From the NCBI GenBank assembly GCA_009801015.1, contig VHZZ01000011.1, positions 93,801 through 116,074 on the forward strand: a stretch of 22,274 nucleotides of DNA, given 5' to 3'. The notes under the pieces were generated by a model that worked only from the letters and a program-made list of their open reading frames with translations, was not told the origin of the DNA and searched no databases. The stretch comes from Silene noctiflora. Lineage: Eukaryota > Streptophyta > Magnoliopsida > Caryophyllales > Caryophyllaceae. Every line of letters begins with the position of its first letter. The first letter of the stretch is position 1. Positions 10,597-20,080 of the stretch are shown here, piece by piece. The position numbers and the translations under genes are program-made.

Positions 10597-10771
10597 GGCA
10601 AATTCTCGTTGAAGACGGACACTATTCGTCAAAAGTTGAAGACGGATAGTGTCCCTCTCACAATATATACAAGTGACATCAATCATTGGATGCTCCATTT
10701 CCTCCCACTTGTTCTCCCACTTGCCTAATTGTGAGAGAGACATTATCCGTCTTCAGCTGCAAGACGCTTTG
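10597..10771 (+). mobile_element. Mutator-type MITE, family I, copy A
   Basis: This 175-bp element is flanked by near-identical 9-bp duplications, TGTTTTTAA (10588-10596) and TATTTTTAA (10772-10780). The left arm has GAAGACGGACACTATTCGTC and the right arm ends GACGCTTTG. The interior matches the copies at 14247 and 18936 (GGATAGTGTCCCTCTCACAATAT; CTCCCACTTGCCTAAT). About 25 bp present in the right arm of copy B, containing a TTGTGACGG segment, are missing here. It lies in the Rubisco activase promoter. Confidence 0.8.
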
Positions 10772-11423
10772 TATTTTTAATTGGTAGCTCTTTGAGGTTG
10801 GAAATTTAGTTTCAATCCTCTCCACTTGTTATGTTTGGTTAACTTGTGGAGTGGAGGACTTGTGTCTCCTTTTGCTTTTGTTAATCTTGCTTTGCAAAAT
10901 CACAAATTCTTGTTAAGACGAGATTCGAGAGTATTTGTTTTAAGTTTAAAACTGGTTAAATAATATATAAATAATCAGAATGTTTATATTAGCAAAAAGA
11001 AACGTATTTTATTTATGCAAGTGGGATGTGATTTGACCTGTTTTAATTTTATGATAGATATATTCGTTTTAAAAGAGACCAATTATTGCATAATTATCTG
11101 CAATTGATATCGAGTAAAATCATTATATCGTTTTTAGCTCCCCACGTTAAAATATTCTTTATTGTTGTAAGTCATTTGGGTAAGAGACCTCGAGTCTTGT
11201 AAAAAAAAAATATCGATATGATTTTACAATGTAATATTGTATTAAGGTCTTTTGTTATATGATTTTAGTTCTACCAATCACTACTTTTTATAATAAAGGT
11301 ATTAAGGTCTTTTGTTATATAATTTTACAATGGAATATTGTAAAACCGTTTTGCAGGAGAATTACTCTACTCTCTGCATAGACCTTGTAGATTAATTACA
11401 CTCATGCTTTGCTTACCACAAAC
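10772..11423. other. AT-rich intergenic DNA with a ~60-bp direct repeat
   Basis: A 27-base match (GTATTAAGGTCTTTTGTTAT...) occurs at 11239 and again at 11299. Flanking ATTTTACAATGTAATATTGT at 11221 and ATTTTACAATGGAATATTGT at 11322 add further similarity. I find no ORF with homology. Its right side abuts a TIR element. Confidence 0.6.
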
Positions 11424-11608
11424 TATGTTACTCAAACTCGTTTAAAAGTATCCGACACGAGTATGTGTCCAAGTGTCGAACTCGGCTATTTTTATGAAAA
11501 ATATGCATATTTTGGTTCAAAATGAGGTGTCCAAGTATCGTATCCATATCCGAGTATCGAATATCGGACACGGGTACGCGAGGAAATTAGAAGACTCGGA
11601 GTAACATG
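11424..11608. mobile_element. TIR MITE-like element (TGTTACTC family)
   Basis: The left end TATGTTACTCAAACTCGTTT is inverted at the right as ACTCGGAGTAACATG, with about 20 of 25 bases matching. The interior repeats CCGACACG-, GTGTCCAAGT- and CGGACACGGGTACG-type segments. This resembles a small element often seen in dicot DNA (TGTTRCTCGGACTC...GTGTCCGACAC). The target duplication is unclear. Confidence 0.55.
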
Positions 11609-11808
11609 AACCACAAATTTGTATATCACTTCAACAAAATTAGACTAAGCCTTGTTGAATTTCACTCTCAATGGTGTCATTGTTTTGCAAGTTTGTCATG
11701 CAATAGGAATCTTGATTTTATCTCATCTCTAGAAATTTCTGTTTTTAGCTCTTTCTATTTGAATCTCTCATTTTTGCTTCTTATCCCCCACATACACAAT
11801 TACATAAT

Positions 11809-11995
11809 CAAAGCGTCTCCCTTGTGACGGGTCGGATCCTTGTGACGGATAATGCCACTCACAAAACGAATAGGGGGGACAAGGTGGGGTACCCCCATGT
11901 GCTTTCCTCTCTCCTCTCATGGACATTTTGTGAGACAAAAAGGTATCCGTCACAAGCTTGTGACGGATACCTTCCGTCACAAATGAGAAATTTGC
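11809..11995 (-). mobile_element. Mutator-type MITE, family II, copy 1
   Basis: This 187-bp element starts CAAAGCGTCTCCCTTGTGACGG and ends CCGTCACAAATGAGAAATTTGC. It is a close inverted match to the 187-bp element at 21685-21871 along its whole length. The flanks are TTACATAAT (11800-11808) and TTACACATAAT (11996-12006), a 9-bp target duplication differing by a 2-bp indel. A perfect 32-bp palindrome centred on AAGCTT lies at 11941-11972. Confidence 0.85.
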
Positions 11996-12093
11996 TTACA
12001 CATAATAATGCCAATGAGCTTTGTCGCATTATTGTGGCCCTTTTTTATGTGTGCCTTCAATTTCTTCTCTAGTTCTTTCCATGTACCTATCAC

Positions 12094-12120
12094 AAAAAAA
12101 AAAAAAAAAAAAAAAAAAAA
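12094..12120 (+). repeat. 27-base poly-A tract
   Basis: This is an uninterrupted run of A after TACCTATCAC. No pol III boxes or target duplication were found upstream, so I do not call it a SINE tail. Confidence 0.8.
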
Positions 12121-12360
12121 TTACACATTTTCCTAATTTTCGATATTGAAAATAAATAATACCGAATATTATGATAATGATATTTATTTTTAGACGCCCA
12201 CCAGAGGAAATATGAATTAATTTATAGAGGGTGTTAAATTAAATTTTAGGATTTGGTCGTTTGGGACTTGACTCGGTCTCTAATGTAAGTTAAATTAACC
12301 ATGGATAATATATAAATGAAGTAGTAGAAATATAGAATGCTACAAGATTAAACCATGGAC

Positions 12361-12577
12361 TATACAACCAGATGTAGAAGTTGTACGGTGTAGAATCTGA
12401 GCTTTGTAATAAAGTATTTGAGCTTTATATTAAAAAATATGAGCTTTATTAGAAAGTATTTGATCTCATCTATTTAAACATTAAAAATATGAACTTTGCA
12501 TTAGCTTAGAAAAAAATAATATAAGCTCGGATTCTTATACCTTGGTTGTAGAATGCTTATATACAACTGGATGTATA
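12361..12577. mobile_element. TIR MITE-like element containing 21-bp tandem repeats
   Basis: The left arm (TATACAACCAGATGTAGAAG ... GTAGAATCTGAGCTT) is inverted at the right (AAGCTCGGATTCTTATACC ... ACAACTGGATGTATA). Between the arms are three 21-bp units, each starting GAGCTTT, at 12399, 12420 and 12441, followed by degenerate ones. No clear target duplication and no coding potential. Confidence 0.55.
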
Positions 12578-13422
12578 ATCTATTTGTGAGATTAAACTGA
12601 TAAGGAGTTATTTAATTTGCAAAAGAATGAGTTGAAATCATTGAAATTAACCATGTTAAAATTATGGCCGGAGAACTTTTTCGTTCTTGTAAACTTAATA
12701 ACTTAAAATACGAACATTTATATTTATTTAATTTTAACTTTATTAAAGATAATTGAATACGACGTATGTTTGAAAAGAGTTTTGTTATTTTTATAAATAA
12801 TTTATTATTTTTACGGAATAGACCATCAACTTATTAATCTAAATTTGTCAAAATATAATTACAAATCTAAATGAATACTCGTATTAAATTAAATAGATTT
12901 TGGTCTATTCTCCTTTACAACTAATTTTATTTCGTAAATGGAACCGCAAGAGTAGAATGTTGCTGACGAAAATTAAACTCAAATTATAAGTATTAATATC
13001 ACCTCTTATAATTTAACCGGTTATGCTAGATTACGTCTATTTTAAAACAAACTCTATGAAACGAGAATTTCACAAAAGAATTTGGGCCTGTCTATGATAA
13101 TTTGTTGTTAAATTGTTGGCATTGGGCTACTATTCAGTATCCATTTTTACTTGGGCGAACCTGTGATCCAGTAAAATTGGGCCTTACTCTTGGATTCTTC
13201 AAAGTATTGTCCTGACCCAATTGATATAAGGGCAACAATCTACTATTCGTATTTTACACTTGGGTTGAACAATCTATCAAACTAAATCCACTCATAACCA
13301 CACTTTTACAAAATTTGCTAATTAAAATATAGTATTAGTCGAATTTGTCAATCAAATCTGTTATTTATAATGTTCGATAAATCTGCTTCTACTAATAATA
13401 ATCAGCTGAATCCCAAACAGGG
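12578..13422. other. AT-rich intergenic DNA, nothing recognised
   Basis: The stretch has no ORF with homology, no clear terminal repeats and no RNA-gene-like sequence. Confidence 0.6.
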
Positions 13423-13675
13423 TGTAACACCCGGCTCAAACTCAGGGCCGGGAGCGGTCAATTACGGTAGCTCACCAGGTTGTGTACATGGTCACAGATT
13501 AACACGAGTCCTTTCAGAGCATTTTGTCCTCACTCATGCGCATCCCTGAAACATTCCCAGGAGATCACTCATCCTAAGACTACACTCAGCCACTCAGCCA
13601 ATCACGCTTAACGATTGAGTTCTTTCGCATGGATAACCAGAAAAAAATTGCACTTTGCTGATATGGGTAGTACTT
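13423..13675 (-). mobile_element. Cassandra-type TRIM LTR fragment with 5S rRNA-derived segment
   Basis: The left end is TGTAACACCCGG, an LTR-like TGT start. From about 13554 to 13667 the sequence matches the reverse complement of plant 5S rRNA: TTCCCAGGAG, TCACTCATCCTAAGACTAC (box C region), AATCACGCTTAACGATTGAGTTCT (box A region), then a diverged 5' part ending near GATATGGG. Cassandra TRIMs are known for 5S sequence within their LTRs. I see no second LTR, primer-binding site or polypurine tract, and the right boundary is uncertain, so it is a solo or truncated LTR. The strand given is that of the 5S-like RNA. Confidence 0.75.
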
Positions 13676-14237
13676 TCAATTCCCTTAAGCAATTATCAGA
13701 TTTTAAGTCTATCAGTGAACCTCTCAAAGAGAGTACCCCACCCAAATAACGTTTTCGATTTAGTGGAGTATTACAAAAGGTCTAAGTATAAGTGTATTCA
13801 TTTGTTAATGAGAGGCAAGAAATACTTGCTTAGATGATAAGACTGTTGCATCTCTTCCCATGTTTTAGGTCTTGTCTTCTTTCTCAAATTTCGCTTGAAA
13901 TGGGGATAATTAGTAACAGATTAATAGGGGTTAAAAGAAGATGAAATAGGAGGAGATTGGTAGCATGTGGTTGTTGTGAAAGGTGAAAACAGAAGGTGGG
14001 AAAGAATTATTATCTCTATATCAGTATATGAAGGTAATACATTATTCAAGGAAGGAATAAGTAACTATTACTTCCTTAATGGATGACTATTATACCTAAA
14101 TTAGTACTCCGACGTCATCGGGTAATACCACAATTTTGCACCACCCTCTTACATACAACACGTAAGGTTTGTCAAACTTATTGTCCCTCTATTAGGGAAT
14201 GTGAGAAGCTTATTTCAAATTTTGGTAAACCAGGTGG
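13676..14237. other. intergenic DNA, nothing recognised
   Basis: This spans the uncertain right part of the LTR fragment and unassigned sequence up to the target duplication of the next MITE. No supported gene was found. Confidence 0.55.
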
Positions 14238-14246
14238 CATTGGCTT

Positions 14247-14443
14247 CACAAATTCTTACTGAAGACGTCCACTATCCGTCACAAGTTGAAAACGGATAGT
14301 GTCTCTCTCACAATATGCAAGTAGCACTATCCATGGAGTGCTCCATTCCCCCTCACTTGCCCTCCCACTTGCCTAATCGTGAGAGGAACACAATCCGTCT
14401 TCAGCTTGTGACGGATACTGTCTGTCACAAGCAAGACGCTTTG
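14247..14443 (+). mobile_element. Mutator-type MITE, family I, copy B
   Basis: This 197-bp element begins CACAAATTCTTACTGAAGACG and ends CAAGCAAGACGCTTTG. It is flanked by perfect 9-bp duplications CATTGGCTT at 14238-14246 and 14444-14452. Each arm has its own inverted repeat: CACTATCCGTCACAAG with CGGATAGTG on the left, CTTGTGACGGATACTG with CTGTCACAAG on the right. The interior matches copies A and C. Confidence 0.9.
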
Positions 14444-14764
14444 CATTGGCTTATGCACATAAAACGACCCCAAAAACGATTTTATTGTGTAGTTTGTCTT
14501 TTTCTTGGTAAAGAAAAAATTACATGGAGTATATATTTTTATTAAATATAGTTTTTACATCATTATTAAAATCAAATTTTGGTTACTAAAGTTGGTTAGG
14601 GAAAGAATGCAAAGCGAGTTTTATTTTACTTCACTTATCTCAATAATTTATTTACATTTTAAAAATAAATAAAAAATAAGACAGAGACAAACAAAATCAA
14701 TTAATTTGGAAAACAATTTCTATTACGAACCCTTGACAAACATTTTCTCAATATATTACGATTA

Positions 14765-15500
14765 GGGTGCTGATTTTCGCAGTACACATTTTACTCATCG
14801 CAGTACACTATTGACAATTATACCCCTCTCATTTCCCCTACCACTGTCTCTCTCATTTCTCTAATCTATTCTCCTCCAATGTCCAGTGCTACATAAAAAA
14901 AAAAAAATGAAATCAAAACCAACCCAAACGTACTACAGTATACTACTACTACACATTAACCACAAACACTACCACCACCGGCGGCNGCCAGCNCTTGCCT
15001 CCCACCCAGACTTGCCGACCAATCACTCCTGCANATCCTCACCGCCGACGACCCACTCATGCCTCCCTATTTATCTCTCCCATCCCAGCCCCCATCGAAC
15101 GGTCGTCGGCGATCGACCCCTCTGTCGTCCTTCTCGCCAGCGGCGAACGACCATCTCACCGGCGAAATCTCAGTAAACCAACACCCCACCACCATCCTCA
15201 CCAATTAACCCTTAATTATATTAAACATAAACCCTAATTAACAAAAGATACAAAATTATAGTAACAAATAATACAAATAATCAATTTAATTAATAAAAAT
15301 GGATTTAATACATGCTTTATACTTGAATTATCATTCATAATTGAAGAAATTTGGGTATTTTTTGGCGGGTTGAAGAGTTAACAATAGAGAGAAGAGGGAA
15401 GAGAACTAGGTTTGCTGTTTTTGAGTAGGGGTAGAAAATGGAAAGTTCGGTACGAAATGTACTGAAATGAGTAAAAAACGTACTGCGAAAATAAATAGCG
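14765..15500. mobile_element. non-autonomous Mutator-like element, possible Pack-MULE
   Basis: Perfect 9-bp duplications TTACGATTA flank it (14756-14764 and 15501-15509). The inverted ends share TTTTCGCAGTAC, TTTTACTCAT and CAGTACA segments over about 35 bp. The element is 736 bp with no transposase ORF. Its middle (about 14980-15175) is much richer in G and C than the surroundings and looks like captured genic sequence; the reverse strand is open from an ATG for about 20 codons. Three ambiguous bases lie in this part. A telo-box AAACCCTAA at 15229-15237 follows it. Confidence 0.75.
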
Positions 15501-15509
15501 TTACGATTA

Positions 15510-15784
15510 TTACGTATATATCCTAATTCATATCATATCCTTAATAAATCACACTCCTTTAAAACAACGGCTAATCTTGCTTAAGACCAAATTAACTTAA
15601 AACTTTTCAAAACCTCCTTCTATTTCCATCTCTATATCCGAATCTATATCCGAACAAGTATACTTATAGCTAGTGGCGTCTGGCGAGCCGAGCAACCACA
15701 TTGATCAGTAATGGAACGCTGCAGTTTACAATAAGTCCTACATTGATACCAAAACAACATCTTCAATACTTGATCATTACGGAA
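15510..15784. other. intergenic DNA, 3' side of the AHL gene
   Basis: No supported gene. A short minus-strand open frame crosses this region (see rejected items). Confidence 0.5.
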
Positions 15785-15928
15785 ATCGACCATAAATTTC
15801 GTCAGTTCACCATATTCATCTTCAATTACTCGCGCTACCAAAGAACAAGACGACTACAATGAAATGCAACTAAGTAAATCGACCATATATACATGCCGTC
15901 TGTTCACCATATTCATCTTCAATTACTC
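15785..15928 (+). repeat. direct duplication with a perfect 27-bp core
   Basis: GTTCACCATATTCATCTTCA plus seven more identical bases occurs at 15805-15831 and 15902-15928. Each copy is preceded by ATCGACCATA (15785 and 15879), so the duplicated unit is about 50 bp with a period of 94-97 bp. A poly-A run begins at about 15953. Confidence 0.8.
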
Positions 15929-16329
15929 TATCGGATGAAACACAAAACTGGAAAAAAAAAAAAAAAAAAAAACAGTGATAGTTAGTCGACAATTAGCTTA
16001 ATTCTTTGATTCGGAAACTCGCCGTAACTAGTTCTAGTAGTTCTTCATTAACATGCACTAGTCCAAGGTAAACCAGAGAAAAAAAAATTCATACATAATA
16101 ATAGAGTAAACAATCAAAGATTTTCCTAATTAACTACGCAACTACTACTACTACGACTACTACTATTACTAGTAAGTACTGATTTTTAACTTCGACACCA
16201 AATTAAGCGAAACAATCTAAACTAATTAAACTAAACCATGTTAATCCATTCCATCCTCCAAAACAGTTGGTCTTAGTTAAAACCGTCTAAATTCAAAATT
16301 CATTCTCCACCCACATTGCATGTCGAAAA
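15929..16329 (-). other. probable 3' UTR and downstream flank of the AHL gene
   Basis: This AT-rich stretch includes a ~20-base poly-A run near 15953-15971 and an ACT-rich microsatellite at about 16140-16172. I cannot place the poly(A) site. Confidence 0.45.
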
Positions 16330-17295
16330 TCAATACGACGGAGGAGGTGGACGAGGCGGCGGTCCCCAAAACATATCAGGAGGCATTTGACCATTAGGAA
16401 GCATATTTGGAGCAATGTTATACATTGGCATTGTCATTGATGTCACCGCACCTGCATCACCACCACTACTTGTCACAGCAACCGCTTGCGACTCCCCACC
16501 ATCCCCACCCCCACCCGCACCAACAGCACCCTCCTGCCCACCGCCCCCGCCCCCGCCCCCGCTAGTCTCATCCTCAACCGGGAGCCGCTCATAAGTAGCA
16601 TTAGTAAAAGTAGCAGCAATAACAAGAACCGGACCAGACGCGACAAGCGGTCCCACAACACCACCACCAACAATCTGCCCTTGCCCACCAGCAAGATAAA
16701 CAGTCAAACCAGTCGCCCCGGGAGGAGAAGGAGCAGGTAAAAACGCACCAGAAAGCGAAAGAATCTCAAATCTCCCATGTAAAGTAACAACACCACCAGG
16801 CGCAGCCGGCTGCCGAAGAACAACATTAGTAACAATTCCTGTCCCACTTAACACCGACACACCACGGTGTCGGCGTTGCGCAAACGTAGACAAACATTCA
16901 ACAACATCAGCACCAGTACTTATCTCCAAAACATGACTCCGTAACGCATTCGGACTTTCCTTGGTAATAATAATCGGTGGTTTCGGTTTATTCTTCGAAC
17001 CGGCAGGCCTACCTCTCGGTCTCCTCCCACCACCACCTCCGCTGCTGCCTCCGCTACCATGTGCTACTAACTCCATTCTTCCTCCACCACATCCACCTGC
17101 ACCTCCATTTCCGCTTCCTGTTTTCTGATTATCCTCCGATTCTTGATGGTTATCTCGACTATCATCCGAATCCGCTTGATGGTCTTCATTGTGCTGTTGT
17201 TGACGGTCCGTTTTCGGTGACGGAGATATTTGAGATATTTGTTCATTTCCTCTAATAGCTACATTACCAGCCCACCATCTATTGTTGTTTGCCAT
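16330..17295 (-). CDS. AT-hook motif nuclear-localized protein (type I AHL, AHL15/AHL19-like)
   Basis: AHL proteins bind AT-rich DNA in the nucleus and regulate growth, flowering, hormone responses and ageing. The 321-residue ORF is intronless, as expected for type I (clade A) AHLs. The N-terminus [14 protein letters not shown] recalls AHL15. A long Gln/Asp/Ser- and Gly-rich linker leads to the single AT-hook at 91-105 ([15 protein letters not shown]). The PPC/DUF296 domain spans about 117-237 and includes LRSHVLEI, the GRFEIL motif at 174-179 (needed for AHL trimer and partner contacts) and NATYERLP. A poly-Gly tract is at 246-253, and the C-terminus ends [13 protein letters not shown]. The AT-hook has Ala where most relatives have RGRPPGS. 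The ATG at 17295 fits the family start. Confidence 0.95.
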   Translation of the reverse strand: MANNNRWWAGNVAIRGNEQISQISPSPKTDRQQQHNEDHQADSDDSRDNHQESEDNQKTGSGNGGAGGCGGGRMELVAHGSGGSSGGGGGRRPRGRPAGSKNKPKPPIIITKESPNALRSHVLEISTGADVVECLSTFAQRRHRGVSVLSGTGIVTNVVLRQPAAPGGVVTLHGRFEILSLSGAFLPAPSPPGATGLTVYLAGGQGQIVGGGVVGPLVASGPVLVIAATFTNATYERLPVEDETSGGGGGGGGQEGAVGAGGGGDGGESQAVAVTSSGGDAGAVTSMTMPMYNIAPNMLPNGQMPPDMFWGPPPRPPPPSY

Positions 17296-17760
17296 TTTTT
17301 TGTGGGTTTAATTTAACACTCTATTTGTATATATGTTTTTTTTTTTTTTTTTTTTTTTTTCTTACCAAATTATTGACAATTTTGGTAGGTGAACTAACAA
17401 CAAATTCAAATTTCAAATCTTACTTAGATTTTCTAAAAAAAAAAAAAATTTATTACACCAAAAAAAAACAACAAAGTTGTTAAAATCTAGCAAGAAATTA
17501 AAATAGAATAAACTAAAACCCACCTCTAAAAAAATTGAGAAAACACCAAAGATGGAAGATTTGAAACAAGGGAGTCAAGAAGAGGGTAATAGGGGTAATA
17601 GGGGTAAAAGGGTCATTCTCTCTCTATGTCTAATTTTTTTTTTTTTTTTTAGAAAAACAAGGGGTAAGGGAAAAGGAAGAAGAAAAGGGAAAGTTGTTGG
17701 AGAATATATAAAATATTATGAGATATATTGAGTGTGGTGTTTTGAAAGGAAGGGTTTTAG
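17296..17760 (-). promoter_or_regulatory. upstream region of the AHL gene
   Basis: This stretch holds a 23-base T tract on the plus strand (about 17338-17360), an A tract (17436-17447), a second T tract (about 17634-17650), and three GGGGTAATA-like units at about 17583-17610. A TATATATT on the minus strand at 17703-17710, about 410 bp upstream of the ATG, is a weak TATA candidate. The 5' end of the transcript cannot be fixed from sequence alone. Confidence 0.4.
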
Positions 17761-18935
17761 GATTTCCTTTCTGGGGAGGTCTGCTATTTTTACCCTTTAT
17801 GACCCTTTAAGTTTGTGGGGTTGTTTAGTGTTGGTCTTTTATGTGTCTTTAAACTTTAGGGTATGTTTGAGAGCTTAATTGTTCTATTTCACTTTTTTGT
17901 ACTTTGAGGCCTCGAGGGTATATATGGCCGGACCATTATCTTTACCTATCCCTTTTATGGAATTAACCCGGATGGGGTTTGGAGTTGTTGAATGCGGGTT
18001 TGAGTTGGATATGGTCTGGATTGAGTGTAATCGTGGATGTACAGAATGGGTACATGAGTTGAAAATATTAGTACTAAATGGACTTATATATCTAAGAATT
18101 GATGATTCCTCGATGAGAATTTGTTTCAACATTCTGTAAAAAGCCAATTAAACTCGGTTTATTGATAAGCAGTTGAATTTATGAAAAACTTATTGCGTAT
18201 TCAATGAGATACCTAAAGCAAGTAGACTTATATTCAATCTACAAATGCTAAAGCTACACCTATATTAGACTGGTGCAGGGTGGTTGTACGAGCGGGGCTG
18301 CGATGAAGTTGTCCGAGGTTAACCATGAGGAGAGGGTACGCTGGATTGGGCTCTTTTTGTTTGGCTAAGCTAGTTGTGCTAGTGAAAATTGAGCTTGATG
18401 TGACAGCCAGAACAGAGCTGGATAGATAATGGGTTTCATGACTTAAAAGTAAACCGAGGTTATATAAATCTATAACGGAAGAGTGAGTAAACCGAAGTAT
18501 TATTCAACCATGAATCAGTCGAGTACATCGTATAGTGCTTAACCTACAAAATGCTTATAACACTAAATACAATCCCATACAAAAAAAATTTATTCAACCA
18601 TGAAATAGTTTCCTATAAACAACCTTACTCTATTTTCCCATGAATTAAATAAATTATTTAAATTCTAATAATGGATAAACGTTGGCAGCATTTTGCACAT
18701 GATAACTCCTTAATTTTATTTTAAAAAAAATATAAATATAAAATCACAAATTGTTCTTGCCTTGATAAGAAGTCCAAGTAGTAATTGGTGGAGAAAGCGG
18801 CGAATGTAGAGGGACCCAATGGCCACCATCACAGACCAGTATGAATGAAATCAACGGCTGGGATTAAAGGGAGCATGCACTGCTAAATTTAAATAGTGGG
18901 GCTGTTTTTTGTGTTCTCCCTTCTCTCTTTTAATA
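17761..18935. other. intergenic DNA, nothing certain
   Basis: No ORF with homology. Around 18800-18910 there is a promoter-like cluster (CCAAT at 18814, CATGCA at 18873-18878, TTTAAATAG at 18888-18896), but no gene follows; a MITE begins at 18936. Confidence 0.5.
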
Positions 18936-19131
18936 CACACATTATGACTGAACATGGACAATTTTCGTCACAAGCTGAAAATGGATAGTGTCCCTCTTAT
19001 AATATGCAAGTGGCACCAATCATGGGGTGCTCTATTCCCCTCACTTTCCCTCTCACTTGCCTTATTGTGAGAGAGACATTATCCATTTTCTGCTTGTGAC
19101 GGATAGTGTTCGTCACAAGGAAGACGTGTAG
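18936..19131 (+). mobile_element. Mutator-type MITE, family I, copy C (diverged)
   Basis: This 196-bp element aligns along its length with copy B: CGTCACAAGCTGAAAATGGATAGTG on the left arm, CACTTGCCTTATTGTGAGAGAGACATTATCC inside, and CTTGTGACGGATAGTG with CGTCACAAGGAAGACG on the right. The terminal bases are diverged (GACGTGTAG instead of GACGCTTTG). No 9-bp duplication is visible, so it is probably older. Confidence 0.75.
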
Positions 19132-19370
19132 TCTGATTCTATGTACTTAAGACTATCAACTTTCTCAGGTAGGGTAACATGCCCATGCTAGTGGACTACA
19201 TGTCCCGACAACCACTCGAGTCATTGTGTTTGGACTGTGGAGGCTGAGGAATTATGGACTAGATAGTACCAAAACGGATACGGATATGAAATTGATACGT
19301 GATAGATTGTTTTACGAAACATTGAATGTGGAAATGTGTTTTTATTAAACTTGAAGTAGGTAAATAAAGA

Positions 19371-19705
19371 TTAGGAGTGTTCAAACGATCGAGCAGGGAT
19401 GGGTCGGGCCAAGCTGGAGATGCTAGACTTAGATAAAGACCGAGTAGGGGCCAGGTCGAGCCTGAGTAGAGGTGGACTCGGAATCGATTTGGGTATGTTA
19501 TAGCCATAGGGGCAGGCTGAGGGCGGTATAGGCGTATAGCTAACAGGGGCGGGCTGAGTATGGGCTTAGGGTGGGTCAGGTATGATATGCTGGACCCATA
19601 CACGACCTGTGGTGGAGAACGGGCCAGGTCAGGCTGGGCAAAAAGAGCTTAAATGGTGGGTCGGGACGGGTGGACGGGCTGGACACGAGCTTTGATCATC
19701 CCTAA
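19371..19705. mobile_element. TIR element with GGGTCGGG-type repetitive interior
   Basis: The left end TTAGGAGTGTTCAAACGATCGAG is inverted at the right as GAGCTTTGATCATCCCTAA, about 75% identical. The interior is G-rich and made of degenerate GGGTCGGGCCAGG/GGGCTGGGC units. Similar sequences are common in dicot genomes and resemble non-autonomous DNA transposons; the superfamily is undetermined. Confidence 0.5.
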
Positions 19706-19878
19706 TATTCAAATAGGCTATAGAGATGCTCGATTATTTTATAAAGAAATGTAACAAAAAAATAATCTGGTTGTAATTACATACCGATTGTGGGATTCAA
19801 CAATTGATTTCTGATTATGAGAGAATTATATGAGATCAATTGAAATTGCACATATTATATTCGGATTAATTATTTAAA

Positions 19879-20071
19879 CAATAGGTCTTACTTGTGAGGG
19901 ATATATCCGTCACAAGCTTGTGACGGGTCAAGTATCACTCCCATGGTAGATAAGATAAAAAGTAGAATGCATAGGGAATCGCAAATGACTTGTCTTTGTT
20001 CTTCATGTAGATTTTATTTGACCCGTCACAAGCTTGTGACGGATATCAACCGTCACAAATGAGAATTTGTG
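19879..20071 (+). mobile_element. Mutator-type MITE, family III, dumbbell structure
   Basis: This 193-bp element is flanked by perfect 9-bp duplications TTATTTAAA at 19870-19878 and 20072-20080. The ends are CAATAGGTCTTACTTGTGAGGG and, inverted, CACAAATTCTCATTTGTGACGG. Each arm carries the same 20-bp perfect palindrome CCGTCACAAGCTTGTGACGG (19907-19926 and 20023-20042). The interior differs from families I and II. Confidence 0.9.
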
Positions 20072-20080
20072 TTATTTAAA

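Noticed and set aside
14886-15237. Open frames through the GC-rich core of the Mutator-like element
   Set aside because: They contain ambiguous bases, have simple composition (His/Pro/Ser-rich) and match no family. A captured fragment explains them better than an expressed gene.
15644-15841. Minus-strand 65-codon open frame (VIEDEYGELTKFMVDFRNDQ)
   Set aside because: It has a faint look of an F-box/FBD domain, but it is too short, overlaps the direct duplication and has no neighbouring exon. I cannot support it as a gene.
16486-17255. Plus-strand and second minus-frame ORFs within the AHL gene
   Set aside because: They are shadows of the GC-rich AHL coding sequence.
18800-18935. Core promoter of an unseen gene (CCAAT, CATGCA, TTTAAATAG)
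   Set aside because: No open reading frame or exon-like sequence follows; a MITE begins immediately downstream.
19259-19603. 114-codon minus-strand open frame
   Set aside because: It lies largely in the GGGTCGGG-type repeat of a TIR element and its composition follows the repeat.
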